DNA of 56,111 nucleotides from a virus: IMG/VR virus record IMGVR_UViG_3300027712_000037, positions 1 through 56,111 of that record. One strand, written 5' to 3'. Numbering within the stretch: the first letter of the stretch is position 1; each line of letters starts with the position of its first letter. Under the pieces are notes generated by a model. The model was not told where the DNA came from, did not search any database, and saw nothing but the letters and a program-made list of their open reading frames with translations. Below are positions 7,323 through 16,858 of the stretch, in pieces. The position numbers and the translations under genes were made by a program.

Positions 7323-10300
7323 ATTGTTCCACTCCACCATTGTAATGTGTTACTACACCAAAGTTGCCTAGAAGTATTAGCCGCAGCCGTTACTGATGCA
7401 TTAGCTGATAGCGTATTAATTTTGCCGGTAGCTGGCGGAAATATTGACAAAGTACTATTACCGATATTAGTAACATAAAATACTGCCCCCACAGGTCCCT
7501 GTGGTAATATTACAGCGTTAGAACCACTAACGGATGTTACCATATTAATATCATAAGTTCCTAAAGTAGTAGTAGTATTAGCTATAGTAGTACCGGATGC
7601 TGTTACATTTCCTACTTTTCTTATAATATTTCTACCAGATGTAATACTATTGGCACTAATATTTCCAGTAGTAGTGTTATTTCCTGTTGTACTTAAATCC
7701 CCAAATATGTTTACACCAGTGCCAGTAATTGCTGTAGTAAGATTTCCAACTGCTGTTAAGTTAATATTACTATTGGTACTAATAGTAATATTACTATTAC
7801 CATTACTAAGATTCCCTATTAAAGTAGTCGCACTTATAACATTACAACCAGTAATATTACCACTTGAACCACCACCAATAGTAAGTACATTGGCGCTAGC
7901 GTTGAAAACTAATCCTGTAGTACTTACTTTTCCTGCTTGTCCGGCGCCAGCTGCACCTACCATAACTGGATACAATGGAGAAGTAGAAGTATCATTAGAT
8001 GTTGTCAATGTAGATCCACCCGGGGCACCGCTATAACCTGAATATCCACTGGTCCCAGTATAACCACTTATACCTGAAACACCTGAATAGCCACTAGTAC
8101 CTGTATATCCGCTAAGTCCAGAAAAACCACTTACACCAGTATATCCACTTGTACCTGAAGTACCCGAAAAACCACTAATACCTGAAAAACCACTAATACC
8201 TGAAAAACCACTAGTACCTGAAAAACCACTAGTACCTGAAAAACCACTAGTACCAGTATATCCTGAAGTACCTGAAAAACCACTAGTACCAGAATATCCT
8301 GAAGTACCTGATGTACCACTAGTACCTGAAAATCCACTAGTACCTGAAGTACCACTAGTACCTGAAGTACCTGAAAAACCACTAGTACCAGTGTATCCTG
8401 AAGTACCTGAAAAACCACTAGTACCAGTGTATCCTGAAGTACCTGAAAAACCACTAGTACCAGTATATCCTGAAGTACCTGAAAATCCACTAGTACCAGA
8501 ATATCCTGAAGTACCTGAAAAACCACTAGTACCAGTATATCCTGAAGTACCTGAAAAACCACTAGTACCAGAATATCCTGAAGTACCTGAAAAACCACTT
8601 CTACCTGATGTACCTGAGTAGCCACTTACACCTGATGTACCTGAAGTACCGCTAGTACCAGAATATCCTGAAGTACCTGAAGTACCACTAGTCCCTGAAG
8701 TACCTGAAAAACCACTTACACCAGTATAACCACTAATACCCGAAATACCGGAAAACCCTGAAGGACCTCTAACGGGCCCAATATTAGAATATGTGTTATC
8801 CCCATTACTTAATGCACCATCTCCTGCATTATAACCGCCACCGGCATTTAATACAATGTACAGGTATCCTGCAGGTTGCCCAGTTGGTAGAAAAGTATAG
8901 TTGGTTACAGATCCTTGAATAGCGACTGATTCACCTGAGTATCCACTTATGCCTGAAGTGCCACTAGTGCCTGAAGTTCCACTTATGCCTGAAGTACCAG
9001 TATAGCCCGATATGCCACTAGTTCCTGAAGTACCGGTATATCCCGATATACCACTTGTACCTGAAATACCCGAAGTACCAGTATAGCCCGATATGCCACT
9101 AGTACCTGAAATACCCGAAGTACCAGTATAGCCCGATATGCCACTAGTACCTGAAAATCCACTTGTGCCTGATGTACCACTCGTGCCTGATGTACCTGTA
9201 TATCCACTTACACCGGTATATCCTGATATACCGCTTGTTCCTGAAGTACCAGTATATCCCGATATACCACTTGTACCTGAAATACCCGAAGTACCAGTAT
9301 AGCCCGATATGCCACTCGTACCTGAAGTACCTGTATAGCCCGATGTGCCACTAGTACCTGAAGTACCTGTATAGCCCGATGTGCCACTAGTACCTGAAGT
9401 ACCTGTATAGCCCGATGTACCACTTGTTCCTGAAAATCCACTAGTACCTGAAGTGCCGCTAGTACCTGAAAATCCACTAGTACCTGAAAATCCACTAATA
9501 CCCGATGTGCCACTCGTACCTGAAGTACCTGTATAGCCCGATGTGCCACTAGTACCTGAAGTACCTGTATAGCCCGATGTACCACTTGTTCCTGAAAATC
9601 CACTAGTACCTGAAGTGCCGCTAGTACCTGAAAATCCACTAATACCCGAAGTACCACTTATACCTGATGTACCACTAATACCTGAAAATCCACTAGTACC
9701 CGAAGTACCACTAGTACCCGAAGTACCACTCGTACCTGAAAATCCACTCGTACCTGATGTACCACTAGTACCTGATGTACCACTAGTACCTGAAAATCCA
9801 CTAGTACCTGAAAATCCACTAGTACCTGAAAATCCACTAGTACCTGAAAATCCACTAATACCCGAAGTACCACTTATACCTGATGTACCACTAGTACCAG
9901 TATAGCCCGATATGCCACTAGTACCTGATGTACCACTAGTACCTGAAAATCCACTAGTACCTGAAAATCCACTAGTACCTAAAAATCCACTAGTACCTGA
10001 AAATCCACTAGTACCTGAAAATCCACTAATACCCGAAGTACCACTTATACCTGATGTACCACTAGTACCAGTATAGCCCGATATGCCACTAGTACCTGAA
10101 AATCCACTCGTACCTGATGTACCACTAGTACCTGAAAATCCACTAGTACCTGAAAATCCACTAGTACCTGAAAATCCACTAGTACCTGAAAATCCACTAG
10201 TACCTGAAAATCCTGAAGTACCAGTATAACCACTTCTACCTGAAGTACCACTAGTACCTGAAAATCCACTAGTACCTGAAGTACCACTAGTACCTGAAAA

Positions 10301-11170
10301 TCCACTAGTACCTGATGTGCCGCTTGTTCCTGAAACACCAGTATACCCCGATATTCCACTTGTACCTGTATATCCACTTACACCAGTGTAGCCCGATATG
10401 CCACTTACACCAGTATACCCTGATTTTCCACTTGTACCTGAGTATCCTGAAAAACCCGAAACTGTAATAGAACTAGGTGACGCCCAAAATACTCCTGAAC
10501 CGGTCGCGGTCAACACATATCCACTAGTTCCGCCAGATATAAGAATATTAGATGTATTTCCTAAATTAATAGTGCTAACATTAGCAAAATTAGCGCTGCT
10601 AGATACATTCAATGTTCCTGTAGTGATTGCTCCGTTAGCTGTAATATTTGCTCCGATAATATTAGCAGTAGTAACAATATTACCTGTTGCAGAAACTTTA
10701 ACTACTGATGTATTTCCTATAACATTAAGATCATTATTTAAATTAGCATAATTGGCTACTAAATTGCTTAGAGTAGAAGTTCCGTTAACTTGAAGATTAC
10801 CTGCAATATTGGCATAACCATTTAAAATAATATTATTTACATTGGAAATAGTAGTTGGTAAATCTACCCATAAAGTTTGCGAACTAGAAGTAATAGTAGC
10901 GTCTTGACTACCATTAGAATCTCTACCTATACTTAATGTACTGGTATGAACTTGTACACATGCAATATTAGCGGTAACAATAACATTACCAGTTGGTCCG
11001 TTTACAGTAATACCGGCACCAGGTAATCTATTTACTGATGATACAGCCGCACCCTCAAGACCTTTAAAAACTTGTGAAAAGTTTTCTTGTACTTTCTGAA
11101 AAGCCGTCCTTATCGCATCCGCGTTTGGATCATCAGGAAAGGTACCAAAGTCTATATTTTGCTGGCTCAT
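7319..11170 (-). CDS. collagen-like Gly-X-Y repeat tail fibre (1283 aa)
   Basis: The N-terminal 230 residues ([20 protein letters not shown], then [17 protein letters not shown]) resemble virion-attachment regions of T4-like fibre proteins. About residues 235-1050 are nearly pure Gly-X-Ser/Thr triplets (GTS, GFS, GYT, GIS, GVS) with almost no proline, a collagen-like triple-helix pattern. It is broken once, at about residues 740-805, by a globular insert ([20 protein letters not shown]). The C-terminal 230 residues are beta-rich and end [18 protein letters not shown], a probable trimeric tip. Late promoter GATAAATA at 11194-11201; stop overlaps the endolysin start. Likely role is host recognition or a spacer. 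Confidence 0.85.
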   Translation of the reverse strand: MSQQNIDFGTFPDDPNADAIRTAFQKVQENFSQVFKGLEGAAVSSVNRLPGAGITVNGPTGNVIVTANIACVQVHTSTLSIGRDSNGSQDATITSSSQTLWVDLPTTISNVNNIILNGYANIAGNLQVNGTSTLSNLVANYANLNNDLNVIGNTSVVKVSATGNIVTTANIIGANITANGAITTGTLNVSSSANFANVSTINLGNTSNILISGGTSGYVLTATGSGVFWASPSSITVSGFSGYSGTSGKSGYTGVSGISGYTGVSGYTGTSGISGYTGVSGTSGTSGTSGFSGTSGTSGTSGFSGTSGTSGRSGYTGTSGFSGTSGFSGTSGFSGTSGFSGTSGFSGTSGTSGTSGFSGTSGISGYTGTSGTSGISGTSGISGFSGTSGFSGTSGFLGTSGFSGTSGFSGTSGTSGTSGISGYTGTSGTSGISGTSGISGFSGTSGFSGTSGFSGTSGFSGTSGTSGTSGTSGTSGFSGTSGTSGTSGTSGTSGFSGISGTSGISGTSGISGFSGTSGTSGTSGFSGTSGTSGYTGTSGTSGTSGYTGTSGTSGTSGISGFSGTSGFSGTSGTSGTSGFSGTSGTSGYTGTSGTSGTSGYTGTSGTSGTSGYTGTSGTSGISGYTGTSGISGTSGISGYTGTSGTSGISGYTGVSGYTGTSGTSGTSGTSGFSGTSGISGYTGTSGISGTSGISGYTGTSGISGTSGISGYTGTSGTSGISGYTGTSGISGTSGTSGTSGISGYSGESVAIQGSVTNYTFLPTGQPAGYLYIVLNAGGGYNAGDGALSNGDNTYSNIGPVRGPSGFSGISGISGYTGVSGFSGTSGTSGTSGTSGYSGTSGTSGTSGVSGYSGTSGRSGFSGTSGYSGTSGFSGTSGYTGTSGFSGTSGYSGTSGFSGTSGYTGTSGFSGTSGYTGTSGFSGTSGYTGTSGFSGTSGTSGTSGTSGFSGTSGTSGTSGYSGTSGFSGTSGYTGTSGFSGTSGFSGTSGFSGISGFSGISGFSGTSGTSGYTGVSGFSGLSGYTGTSGYSGVSGISGYTGTSGYSGYSGAPGGSTLTTSNDTSTSPLYPVMVGAAGAGQAGKVSTTGLVFNASANVLTIGGGSSGNITGCNVISATTLIGNLSNGNSNITISTNSNINLTAVGNLTTAITGTGVNIFGDLSTTGNNTTTGNISANSITSGRNIIRKVGNVTASGTTIANTTTTLGTYDINMVTSVSGSNAVILPQGPVGAVFYVTNIGNSTLSIFPPATGKINTLSANASVTAAANTSRQLWCSNTLQWWSGTI
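8020..10470. repeat. in-gene tandem repeats of 9-18 bp encoding Gly-X-Y triplets
   Basis: Short degenerate units such as CCACTAGTACCTGAAAAT (plus strand) recur for about 2.4 kb, with one unique interruption near 8755-8955. They encode the collagen-like triplets of the fibre gene on the minus strand. The repetitive composition also produces long spurious frames on both strands. Repeat number is likely to vary between strains by slippage or recombination. Confidence 0.9.
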
Positions 11171-11193
11171 CCTATCATTACCTCTTATTTTAT

Positions 11194-11201
11194 TATTTAT
11201 C
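11194..11201 (-). promoter_or_regulatory. late promoter core GATAAATA for the collagen-like fibre
   Basis: GATAAATA on the minus strand, 24 bases before ATG 11170. It lies downstream of the terminator at 11228-11258, so the fibre-lysin block has its own transcription start. Confidence 0.55.
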
Positions 11202-11227
11202 GTTTTAAGATAAACAATTCTATAGCC

Positions 11228-11258
11228 AAAAAAATACCCAGCTAGCTGGGTATTTTTT
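11228..11258. terminator. bidirectional Rho-independent terminator
   Basis: A perfect palindrome AAAATACCCAGC / GCTGGGTATTTT around a TA centre, with A and T tracts on both sides, sits 12 bases after the stop of the 793-aa gene. It should end minus-strand transcription before the collagen-like fibre gene. Confidence 0.85.
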
Positions 11259-11269
11259 ATTAGTTACTT

Positions 11270-13651
11270 TTATTTTATTCCTGCTAATTTTTTCCAATCA
11301 GCTACATAATTTTCATTGACCCCGGTACGCTGACCCTGATGAGCAATCACCGGAATAGTTGTCTGACCAGTTGATTTTTGTTTATTCAACCCACCTGAAA
11401 TGACTTTAGTCATAAATGCAATGTCTTGCTCAAATCCCGCATCTGTTCCTTTGCCTGAACCTCCACCAACTTGATTAGCCCATTCATTGACATTTTGGAA
11501 TTCATCGTCTGTAGCAATTGCTTGATCTTCCTCAGCCTCGGCGTTTTCATCAGCGGTTGTTTCTGCTGCACCTGAATCAGGAAGATTATCTTCCGCTACA
11601 TTATAAGTCATTTGATCTTCTGATTCAACTTCATCAACCATTTCTTTGTTGTCACATTGGCAATCGCTTTCCATGTAACCACACTCATTACACTCTTCTT
11701 CATGATCTCCGTGGTCATGATCATGCTCTTCTTCATAATCTCCATCACTGATTGATGTATCACCGCCTGTTAATTTTTTCATTAACGCCATCATACCATC
11801 ATGGTCATCAACTACTTCAATACCACCTGGTGCTGTTCTAGGAGTTTCTTCACCTGGTGCAAAACCTTTGCTTTCATCTCCACCAAACAAACCTAAGCCT
11901 GCTGATTTGATTAAGCCTAACAATTGGTCGGCTTCACCATCTTGTGCTGATACGCTTACCGAATCAGGAGAACCTTGATGACCTTTAGAGATAGAAACTG
12001 TCATACCTTCATTAACTTCTTTACCTTCTAAGATAGCAGTTAATTGCTTATCCCATGATTCAAAAGCAAATTCATCTAGTACATCACTATCTTTGAAAGT
12101 TTGACCAAACGCTTTGAATGTATCCTTAGGAGACTTAATTGCCTGTTGCTTCATGTAAGAAGTTTTATCCATTTCGTACATGTCATCTTCTTCTAAGCCA
12201 TGAGCACCGTAACTAGCCATTGTGTCAACTACATCATGTTGTGATTCTTCACCAACATAACCTAAAATAGGTTGTTGGCCATAGCACTCATCAAGACCGC
12301 ACTTGTAACCTTCATGATATTGTCTTGCTTCTTCCATATCGTCATGACGACAGTTATATGCTTGTTTGCTTAAACCATGTGCCTTACCTTCATGATACGC
12401 TGCTCTTAAATGATGGTCTCTACCTTCTTTAACAGCCTTCTTTTTCTTGTCGGCAGCTGCCTTACGCATTGACTCTTTCTTGTCACCATCTTTATCTAAA
12501 TCAATATAGTCCGGCTTAGCGGCTTCTTTTACTGACTTCTTTTTCATATCGTATTCAATGTCCTTAGCAACTTTTTTACCCGTACGTTCTGCTTTATTAT
12601 CTTCAGCACCGCGCTTTTTACCATGTATGCCATCTTTTACTTTTTCATCATACTCAATATCTTTAGCGACTTTCTTGCCTGCTTTTTCAGCCTTATCATC
12701 TTTCTTTGCTGCTGCATCAGCTTTTTTCTTTGCTTCGCTAATAGGACTCATTAAACTATCATTTGGTGGAATATCAGCCTCATCTGTTTTTTTACGAAGC
12801 TTTCCTAAAGTTTTTGCAAGATTTGCTTGCTTTTCAGTGCTAGCAGGATAATCTTCTTTATTAGATAATACTTTACTAGCAAATGAAGATGTACTCATTC
12901 CATGTGATTTTGCTTTTTTAGTGAAAGCACCTGGATGCTTGATAGCACCTTTGATCCACTTTTCATCACCTTCTTCATCTAGTGGCTCAGTTGTACCAGG
13001 CTTTGTTAATTGCACTTGTCCAGTGTTAACTAAATCACCTAATTTTTTAACTTGGTCTGCTGAACCTACTGCTATAGTTTGACCTGTTTGTGTAGTCATT
13101 GTTGCAGGAGGCTTTTGACCAGCAGGCTGACCAGGCTTTACCATTACTTTCTGTGAGGAATTAGGTGCAGTAGCAGTTGATGTTGTGGTAGCAGTATTTT
13201 CTGCTAATACGCTTTCTACTCTTTCAACCCAATCTTTTAAACTTTTCTTTTTAATAGATTCATTTGCTTCTTTATCTTGAGGAGATTTATGTACTGTACC
13301 TTTTTTACCCGGTAATGATTTAGGCATTTTACCAATCATAACATTTTGAAGGTCTTTGGCACCAGAGTATCTATCTTTAGTATCTGCCGCTCCACCTGCT
13401 TTCTTAGGACGACCACGACCACGTTTCTCTGCACTAGCAGTGGTATCATCATCAGGATCTTGATCAGGATCACCTAACTCATCTGAAGTTTTTCCATATT
13501 TACCTACCTTACCGGCAACTGGTGTGCCTCTTTTCATATTAGGCTTATCACTAAAATCACCAGTCTTACCTACACGGTATGATGGTGAATAGCTTGCTTC
13601 TTTAGCCTCATTAAGCTGAGCCATTTTTGATAATAAATCTTTCATGTCCAT
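11270..13651 (-). CDS. long charged prohead/core-like protein (793 aa)
   Basis: Mostly low-complexity and highly charged. From the N-terminus: MDMKDLLSKMAQLNEAKEAS; an AT-hook-like KRGRGRPKK (residues 76-84); two near-copies of GKKVAKDIEYD; an EF-hand-like DYIDLDKDGDKKESM; a His/Cys-containing helical part; a Cys-rich EECNECGYMESDCQC; and an acidic C-terminal third ending NENYVADWKKLAGIK. The composition suits an internal or scaffold protein, perhaps DNA- or metal-binding. I cannot name a T4 counterpart. It starts ATG 13651 after AAGGAAC and ends at a strong terminator. Confidence 0.72.
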   Translation of the reverse strand: MDMKDLLSKMAQLNEAKEASYSPSYRVGKTGDFSDKPNMKRGTPVAGKVGKYGKTSDELGDPDQDPDDDTTASAEKRGRGRPKKAGGAADTKDRYSGAKDLQNVMIGKMPKSLPGKKGTVHKSPQDKEANESIKKKSLKDWVERVESVLAENTATTTSTATAPNSSQKVMVKPGQPAGQKPPATMTTQTGQTIAVGSADQVKKLGDLVNTGQVQLTKPGTTEPLDEEGDEKWIKGAIKHPGAFTKKAKSHGMSTSSFASKVLSNKEDYPASTEKQANLAKTLGKLRKKTDEADIPPNDSLMSPISEAKKKADAAAKKDDKAEKAGKKVAKDIEYDEKVKDGIHGKKRGAEDNKAERTGKKVAKDIEYDMKKKSVKEAAKPDYIDLDKDGDKKESMRKAAADKKKKAVKEGRDHHLRAAYHEGKAHGLSKQAYNCRHDDMEEARQYHEGYKCGLDECYGQQPILGYVGEESQHDVVDTMASYGAHGLEEDDMYEMDKTSYMKQQAIKSPKDTFKAFGQTFKDSDVLDEFAFESWDKQLTAILEGKEVNEGMTVSISKGHQGSPDSVSVSAQDGEADQLLGLIKSAGLGLFGGDESKGFAPGEETPRTAPGGIEVVDDHDGMMALMKKLTGGDTSISDGDYEEEHDHDHGDHEEECNECGYMESDCQCDNKEMVDEVESEDQMTYNVAEDNLPDSGAAETTADENAEAEEDQAIATDDEFQNVNEWANQVGGGSGKGTDAGFEQDIAFMTKVISGGLNKQKSTGQTTIPVIAHQGQRTGVNENYVADWKKLAGIK

Positions 13652-13662
13652 TTTGTTGTTCC

Positions 13663-14289
13663 TTATCTATTGAACTTAGCGCCAGTCGCTGGTTTATTTG
13701 GTCTAGTAATCTTGCTCATTGGGCTATTATCACCTCTAGGATCTTGAGGTATAACTTTGAATGGATCAAATGCTGGTTGAGTTTTTTGCCCTGCATAAGT
13801 AATATCAATTTCATTATCCTTCATTTGATCTTTAACGCTTGTCAAATATGACTCACCATATGCTTTACTAGCCTCTTTACTACCCGGTGCTGAACCCATT
13901 TCATTTTTAGTAAGCAATGGGCTTTCTTTCATTTGATTAGCATACTCATCTGATTCTGTATTAATACTGTCATTAAAATTTGTACTAATTAAACGGACCA
14001 TGTTAACATTATACCCACATAATTGTGCTATTTGCTGGATCATAGGTTCTGTAGCTGGATATCTAAATTTACATTTAAGTATAGTTACAGATTCATTGCT
14101 TAAATTAGGAAAACCATATGGATCTTTTTGAATAGGCGTGGTTGTAGGAGCACTGATATCAATAGGATCAAACTTACTTAGATTGTATTTAAACAAATCT
14201 AAAAAGTTTTTATCAACATCACCTGCAATTTTAATAGTGCAGTTATATGTATGCACACTTTCGGTAATATATGTTTTAAGGCTTTTCAT
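13663..14289 (-). CDS. conserved T4-like head/core-associated protein (208 aa)
   Basis: Starts MKSLKTYITESVHTYNCTIK, then GDVDKNFLDLFKYNLSKFDP, a region I recall as conserved beside the gp16/gp4 genes in marine T4-like phages. The C-terminal half is polar and Pro-rich (PRGDNSPMSKITRPNKP) and likely disordered. It has its own late promoter (14309-14316) and stops 12 bases before the 793-aa gene. Probably structural or prohead-related; no biochemical role can be read from the sequence. Confidence 0.7.
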   Translation of the reverse strand: MKSLKTYITESVHTYNCTIKIAGDVDKNFLDLFKYNLSKFDPIDISAPTTTPIQKDPYGFPNLSNESVTILKCKFRYPATEPMIQQIAQLCGYNVNMVRLISTNFNDSINTESDEYANQMKESPLLTKNEMGSAPGSKEASKAYGESYLTSVKDQMKDNEIDITYAGQKTQPAFDPFKVIPQDPRGDNSPMSKITRPNKPATGAKFNR

Positions 14290-14308
14290 TGCATGTTCCC
14301 GTATCTAG

Positions 14309-14316
14309 TATTTATC
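14309..14316 (-). promoter_or_regulatory. late promoter core GATAAATA for the 208-aa gene
   Basis: GATAAATA on the minus strand overlapping the end of the gp16-like gene, 20 bases upstream of ATG 14289. The leader carries GGGAAC as a weak ribosome-binding site. Confidence 0.5.
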
Positions 14317-14797
14317 ATTCTTCGTTCTTTTTACCTGCTAGAATTTTTAATAACTCATTTCTATCTAAAGCCTTACCTTCACCCAATGGAGTATTTGATA
14401 TTTCTTCTACAGCAGGATTTAATTTATGATCTAATGTAGCTTTCTTTAATTGTAGTTCTATCATTTTAAGTTTTTTGTTAATTTTAGCCGTTTTAGCAGT
14501 AATGGCATGATTTAACATATTACTAGCAACACTAAATATTTCACTGCTAAATCTACTGTCTACTTGCATACCTAAATCCATAAGGTCTTTATAACTATTA
14601 GTAGCTAAATCAGCTAAACTATCCATCTCAATATCTGCAACTTCTAAACCCCGTACTTGAGGTAAAGCATTTTCTATTTTTTCTAAATTAGTTAATGCTT
14701 CTTTAGTAATTTCTATTGCATTTTCAGGAATAGGTTTAGATAAAGATTCTATATCTGCTTCTGGTAGTTCAAATAATTCTTCTAATTTTTTTGTCAT
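14315..14797 (-). CDS. 16: terminase small subunit, gp16-like
   Basis: At 160 residues it matches T4 gp16 (164 aa) in length and in its helical core: an acidic N-terminus (LEELFELPEADIES), then FSSEIFSVASNMLNHAITAK and a long charged helix INKKLKMIELQLKKATLD, ending ALDRNELLKILAGKK. gp16 forms a ring that regulates the packaging motor gp17. It sits just downstream of gp4. The start has no ribosome-binding site, but a late-promoter-like core ends so that transcription would start at the ATG itself, suggesting a leaderless mRNA. Assignment is by pattern, not strong identity. Confidence 0.62.
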   Translation of the reverse strand: MTKKLEELFELPEADIESLSKPIPENAIEITKEALTNLEKIENALPQVRGLEVADIEMDSLADLATNSYKDLMDLGMQVDSRFSSEIFSVASNMLNHAITAKTAKINKKLKMIELQLKKATLDHKLNPAVEEISNTPLGEGKALDRNELLKILAGKKNEE

Positions 14798-14802
14798 AAT
14801 AA

Positions 14803-14810
14803 TATTTAGT
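14803..14810 (-). promoter_or_regulatory. late-promoter-like core ACTAAATA at leaderless spacing
   Basis: ACTAAATA on the minus strand; the A of ATG 14797 is the sixth base after the core, the same spacing as at 21526, 26872 and 42661. It overlaps the gp4 stop codon. Two mismatches to consensus. Confidence 0.4.
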
Positions 14811-15247
14811 TAGGGTTGGTTACCATTTCTAAATAAATCCTTTTCTGTAATTACTCTAAAAGTATATCCTTGACTTTTACAATATCCCATAGCTGCGGCC
14901 CATTTAGCATGATTTATAGCAACAATCATTCTGTCCTTTGCAGTAGCTGCTTTACTTTCAATAATACTTTGTTTTTGTGGTTTTATTTCTACTACTTCTG
15001 CTACTTTTTTGCCAAACTTGTTTTCATAAACTACAAAAAAATCAGGGACATATATGGTTGGTTTACCTGTAAAAGGATGCTTATATGGAATTCGTAATGC
15101 TTCACTGGCCCAATATAGTACATTATTGTGAGTATCACAAAATGTCATAAACGTAAGTTCCCAACCTGAACGATACTTAGGAGAATGTTTTCCTATATAT
15201 TTTTGAGGGTTTTTTGGGGTATAAAAACCTTGTGCCCATTTTCCCAT
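14810..15247 (-). CDS. 4: head completion protein gp4 (TnsA-like nuclease fold)
   Basis: Follows the T4 gp4 (gp50/65) pattern: GFYTPKNPQKYIGKHSPKYR, SGWELTFMTFCDTH, WASEALRIPY, TIYVPDFFVVYEN, then VAEVVEIKPQKQ, a PD-(D/E)XK-like strand pair (PDFF and EIKPQKQ). gp4 acts with gp2 and the neck proteins to finish filled heads before tail joining. At 145 aa it is close to T4 gp4 (150 aa). It is followed at once by the gp16-like gene. Confidence 0.85.
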   Translation of the reverse strand: MGKWAQGFYTPKNPQKYIGKHSPKYRSGWELTFMTFCDTHNNVLYWASEALRIPYKHPFTGKPTIYVPDFFVVYENKFGKKVAEVVEIKPQKQSIIESKAATAKDRMIVAINHAKWAAAMGYCKSQGYTFRVITEKDLFRNGNQP

Positions 15248-15248
15248 A

Positions 15249-15611
15249 TCATTGTACTATATTTCTCGCTACAGGTATATTAGGCCTAGGAACAATGCTT
15301 ATTCCATACAAAGAAGTTTTCGACTTTAAACTATTTAAATAAAAACAAATTTTTTTATTCATTTGTAATTTACTACCGCTACCCTGTAGTTCATCTAACA
15401 AGTCTAATACATTTAATCCGGTTTCGGTAGCCGCTCTAAATAAAACTGCTGTAAAATTTTGTGCTATGCTATTAGTTGCACATACACTAGAAAAATATCC
15501 ATATACAATATCAAATTGGTCAGCACCAACTATTACATCAGTAGAATAAAAAGAATCAAAAATTCTAATAGTTCGATCTATGCTGGATCTATTATCTATT
15601 ATTCTAGCCAC
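15249..15611 (-). CDS. conserved T4-like virion-cluster protein (120 aa)
   Basis: ARIIDNRSSIDRTIRIFDSF, then FDIVYGYFSSVCATNS, TGLNVLDLLDELQGSGSKLQ and KTSLYGISIVPRPNI: a helical protein I recall from the gp4-to-tail-tube interval of marine T4-like phages. I prefer the GTG at 15609-15611 (AGGTG six bases upstream) to the GTG at 15620. It overlaps the 90-aa gene by 8 bases. Likely baseplate or head-tail assembly, unproven. Confidence 0.68.
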   Translation of the reverse strand: MARIIDNRSSIDRTIRIFDSFYSTDVIVGADQFDIVYGYFSSVCATNSIAQNFTAVLFRAATETGLNVLDLLDELQGSGSKLQMNKKICFYLNSLKSKTSLYGISIVPRPNIPVARNIVQ

Positions 15612-15876
15612 TAGTTGCACCTATATATGTTACTTGAGAACCTGCATAAGGATATAGCCCCACTCCCTTAGGATATTGAATTGCTAACATTGTGGGATAT
15701 CCAGCACCTGGATTGGGTGTGGATTGACCTACAGGATATAAAGTAGATATATTTCTATTATAATTTGGATTATTTCTTAATGTTACTGACAATGCTGCCA
15801 CAGATTGTAATGGATCTGAAGTAACTAACCCAGGTGTTTTTTGATAGTTATAAGCTACGTTTGGATTATTTAACAT
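15604..15876 (-). CDS. small conserved structural-cluster protein (90 aa)
   Basis: MLNNPNVAYNYQKTPGLVTS, with YPVGQSTPNPGAGYPTMLAI and a Tyr/Gly-rich end (GLYPYAGSQVTYIG). It starts after AAGGGTATAAC and lies between the gp54-like gene and the 120-aa gene. No recognised domain. Position suggests a virion component. Confidence 0.65.
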   Translation of the reverse strand: MLNNPNVAYNYQKTPGLVTSDPLQSVAALSVTLRNNPNYNRNISTLYPVGQSTPNPGAGYPTMLAIQYPKGVGLYPYAGSQVTYIGATSG

Positions 15877-15890
15877 GTTATACCCTTTTA

Positions 15891-16847
15891 TTATTGATTC
15901 ATATAACCACCGGCCGGTGGAATATAATTACTGTTTCCTGCAACAGGACTATTATTACCCTTCGGCGTAATAGGACTTAATATTGTGTCGTATGATTCAG
16001 TTAAACCAAATCCTTGAACAATATTTCCAGGGGTTTTGCCATCCATAGCACCTGCATTATAAACTACAGTTTCATATCCTAAATCCATTTGAATATCCAT
16101 TGTACCACCGCCTTCTGCATAGCTATATGTATCATGATTCAATGAATTAATAATTGGATTAATTAGTGTATATGCAGTAAATTTATGTTGATTAAATCCA
16201 AATATAGTAATATTTTTAAAAAAAGGAATTTTAATTAAACTAGGGTTAGGACTTTCTCCCCAATAACCCCAATTATTATTACCAACAATATTATCTGTAT
16301 TTGTGTAAATGTTTCTATAATTGTAATTAGCATCTGTTGCTGATTGCACAGACTCGTCTCCGCCCTGAGTTGGTCTAGCAATTCCGCCTCTAGCACCTTG
16401 AAAGACAGCACCAAAATTTGAACCATCTTTATAATAGTATGTATAATATGCATCCCATAAACTGGTAATCATATTATCATTATCATCATGAAAATTAATA
16501 GTAACAGGATTATATTTGATTTTAGTTTGTACGATTCTTTTTCTATTGTATTGATTAAGTTCAACCGTGTTTATTTGATAGCTAGGTAATTTAACACTTT
16601 TAACTACAAGGCCAAAATTGTCACCAGTACTTATATTTTGATCATATGCTGGTTGATTAATTTCAAAATACACATGAAATAAAAATTTAAGTTTAGGTGC
16701 CCTTTGATAAACACCAGTTCTAAATATTTTTGCTGCGTGTTGTGCATCACGCAGATTTGCACCAGCAGGAGAATAAGTTTTACCGTCATTGGAAGGACTG
16801 GGTTTACCAGTCCTTCTTTGTAAGTTCTCCCCGTTAGAATTGGCCAT
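15891..16847 (-). CDS. baseplate tail-tube-type protein (gp54/gp48-like)
   Basis: Residues 45-135 (RAPKLKFLFHVYFEIN, FGLVVKSVKLPSYQINTVEL, VQTKIKYNPVTINFHDDNDN, SLWDAYYTYYY) have the tube-protein fold pattern of gp19, gp48 and gp54. The length, 318 aa, equals that of T4 gp54 (320 aa), the baseplate tube initiator. The C-terminal part has a Gly/Tyr-rich stretch (HDTYSYAEGGGTMDIQMDL) typical of second tube-like proteins in marine T4-like phages. It lies just downstream of gp19. gp48 or a paralogous tube protein are alternatives. Confidence 0.65.
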   Translation of the reverse strand: MANSNGENLQRRTGKPSPSNDGKTYSPAGANLRDAQHAAKIFRTGVYQRAPKLKFLFHVYFEINQPAYDQNISTGDNFGLVVKSVKLPSYQINTVELNQYNRKRIVQTKIKYNPVTINFHDDNDNMITSLWDAYYTYYYKDGSNFGAVFQGARGGIARPTQGGDESVQSATDANYNYRNIYTNTDNIVGNNNWGYWGESPNPSLIKIPFFKNITIFGFNQHKFTAYTLINPIINSLNHDTYSYAEGGGTMDIQMDLGYETVVYNAGAMDGKTPGNIVQGFGLTESYDTILSPITPKGNNSPVAGNSNYIPPAGGYMNQ

Positions 16848-16858
16848 GCGTTACCTTA

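Noticed and set aside
8131-9905. Several long open frames on both strands (VFQVLQ-, PLVPE- or MCLMYHS-type proteins)
   Set aside because: They are shadows of the collagen-like repeats with no starts, ribosome-binding sites or independent conservation.
8020-10470. Regularly spaced short repeats that could suggest a CRISPR array
   Set aside because: Units are 9-18 bp with no unique spacers, and they translate into continuous Gly-X-Y triplets in one long frame.
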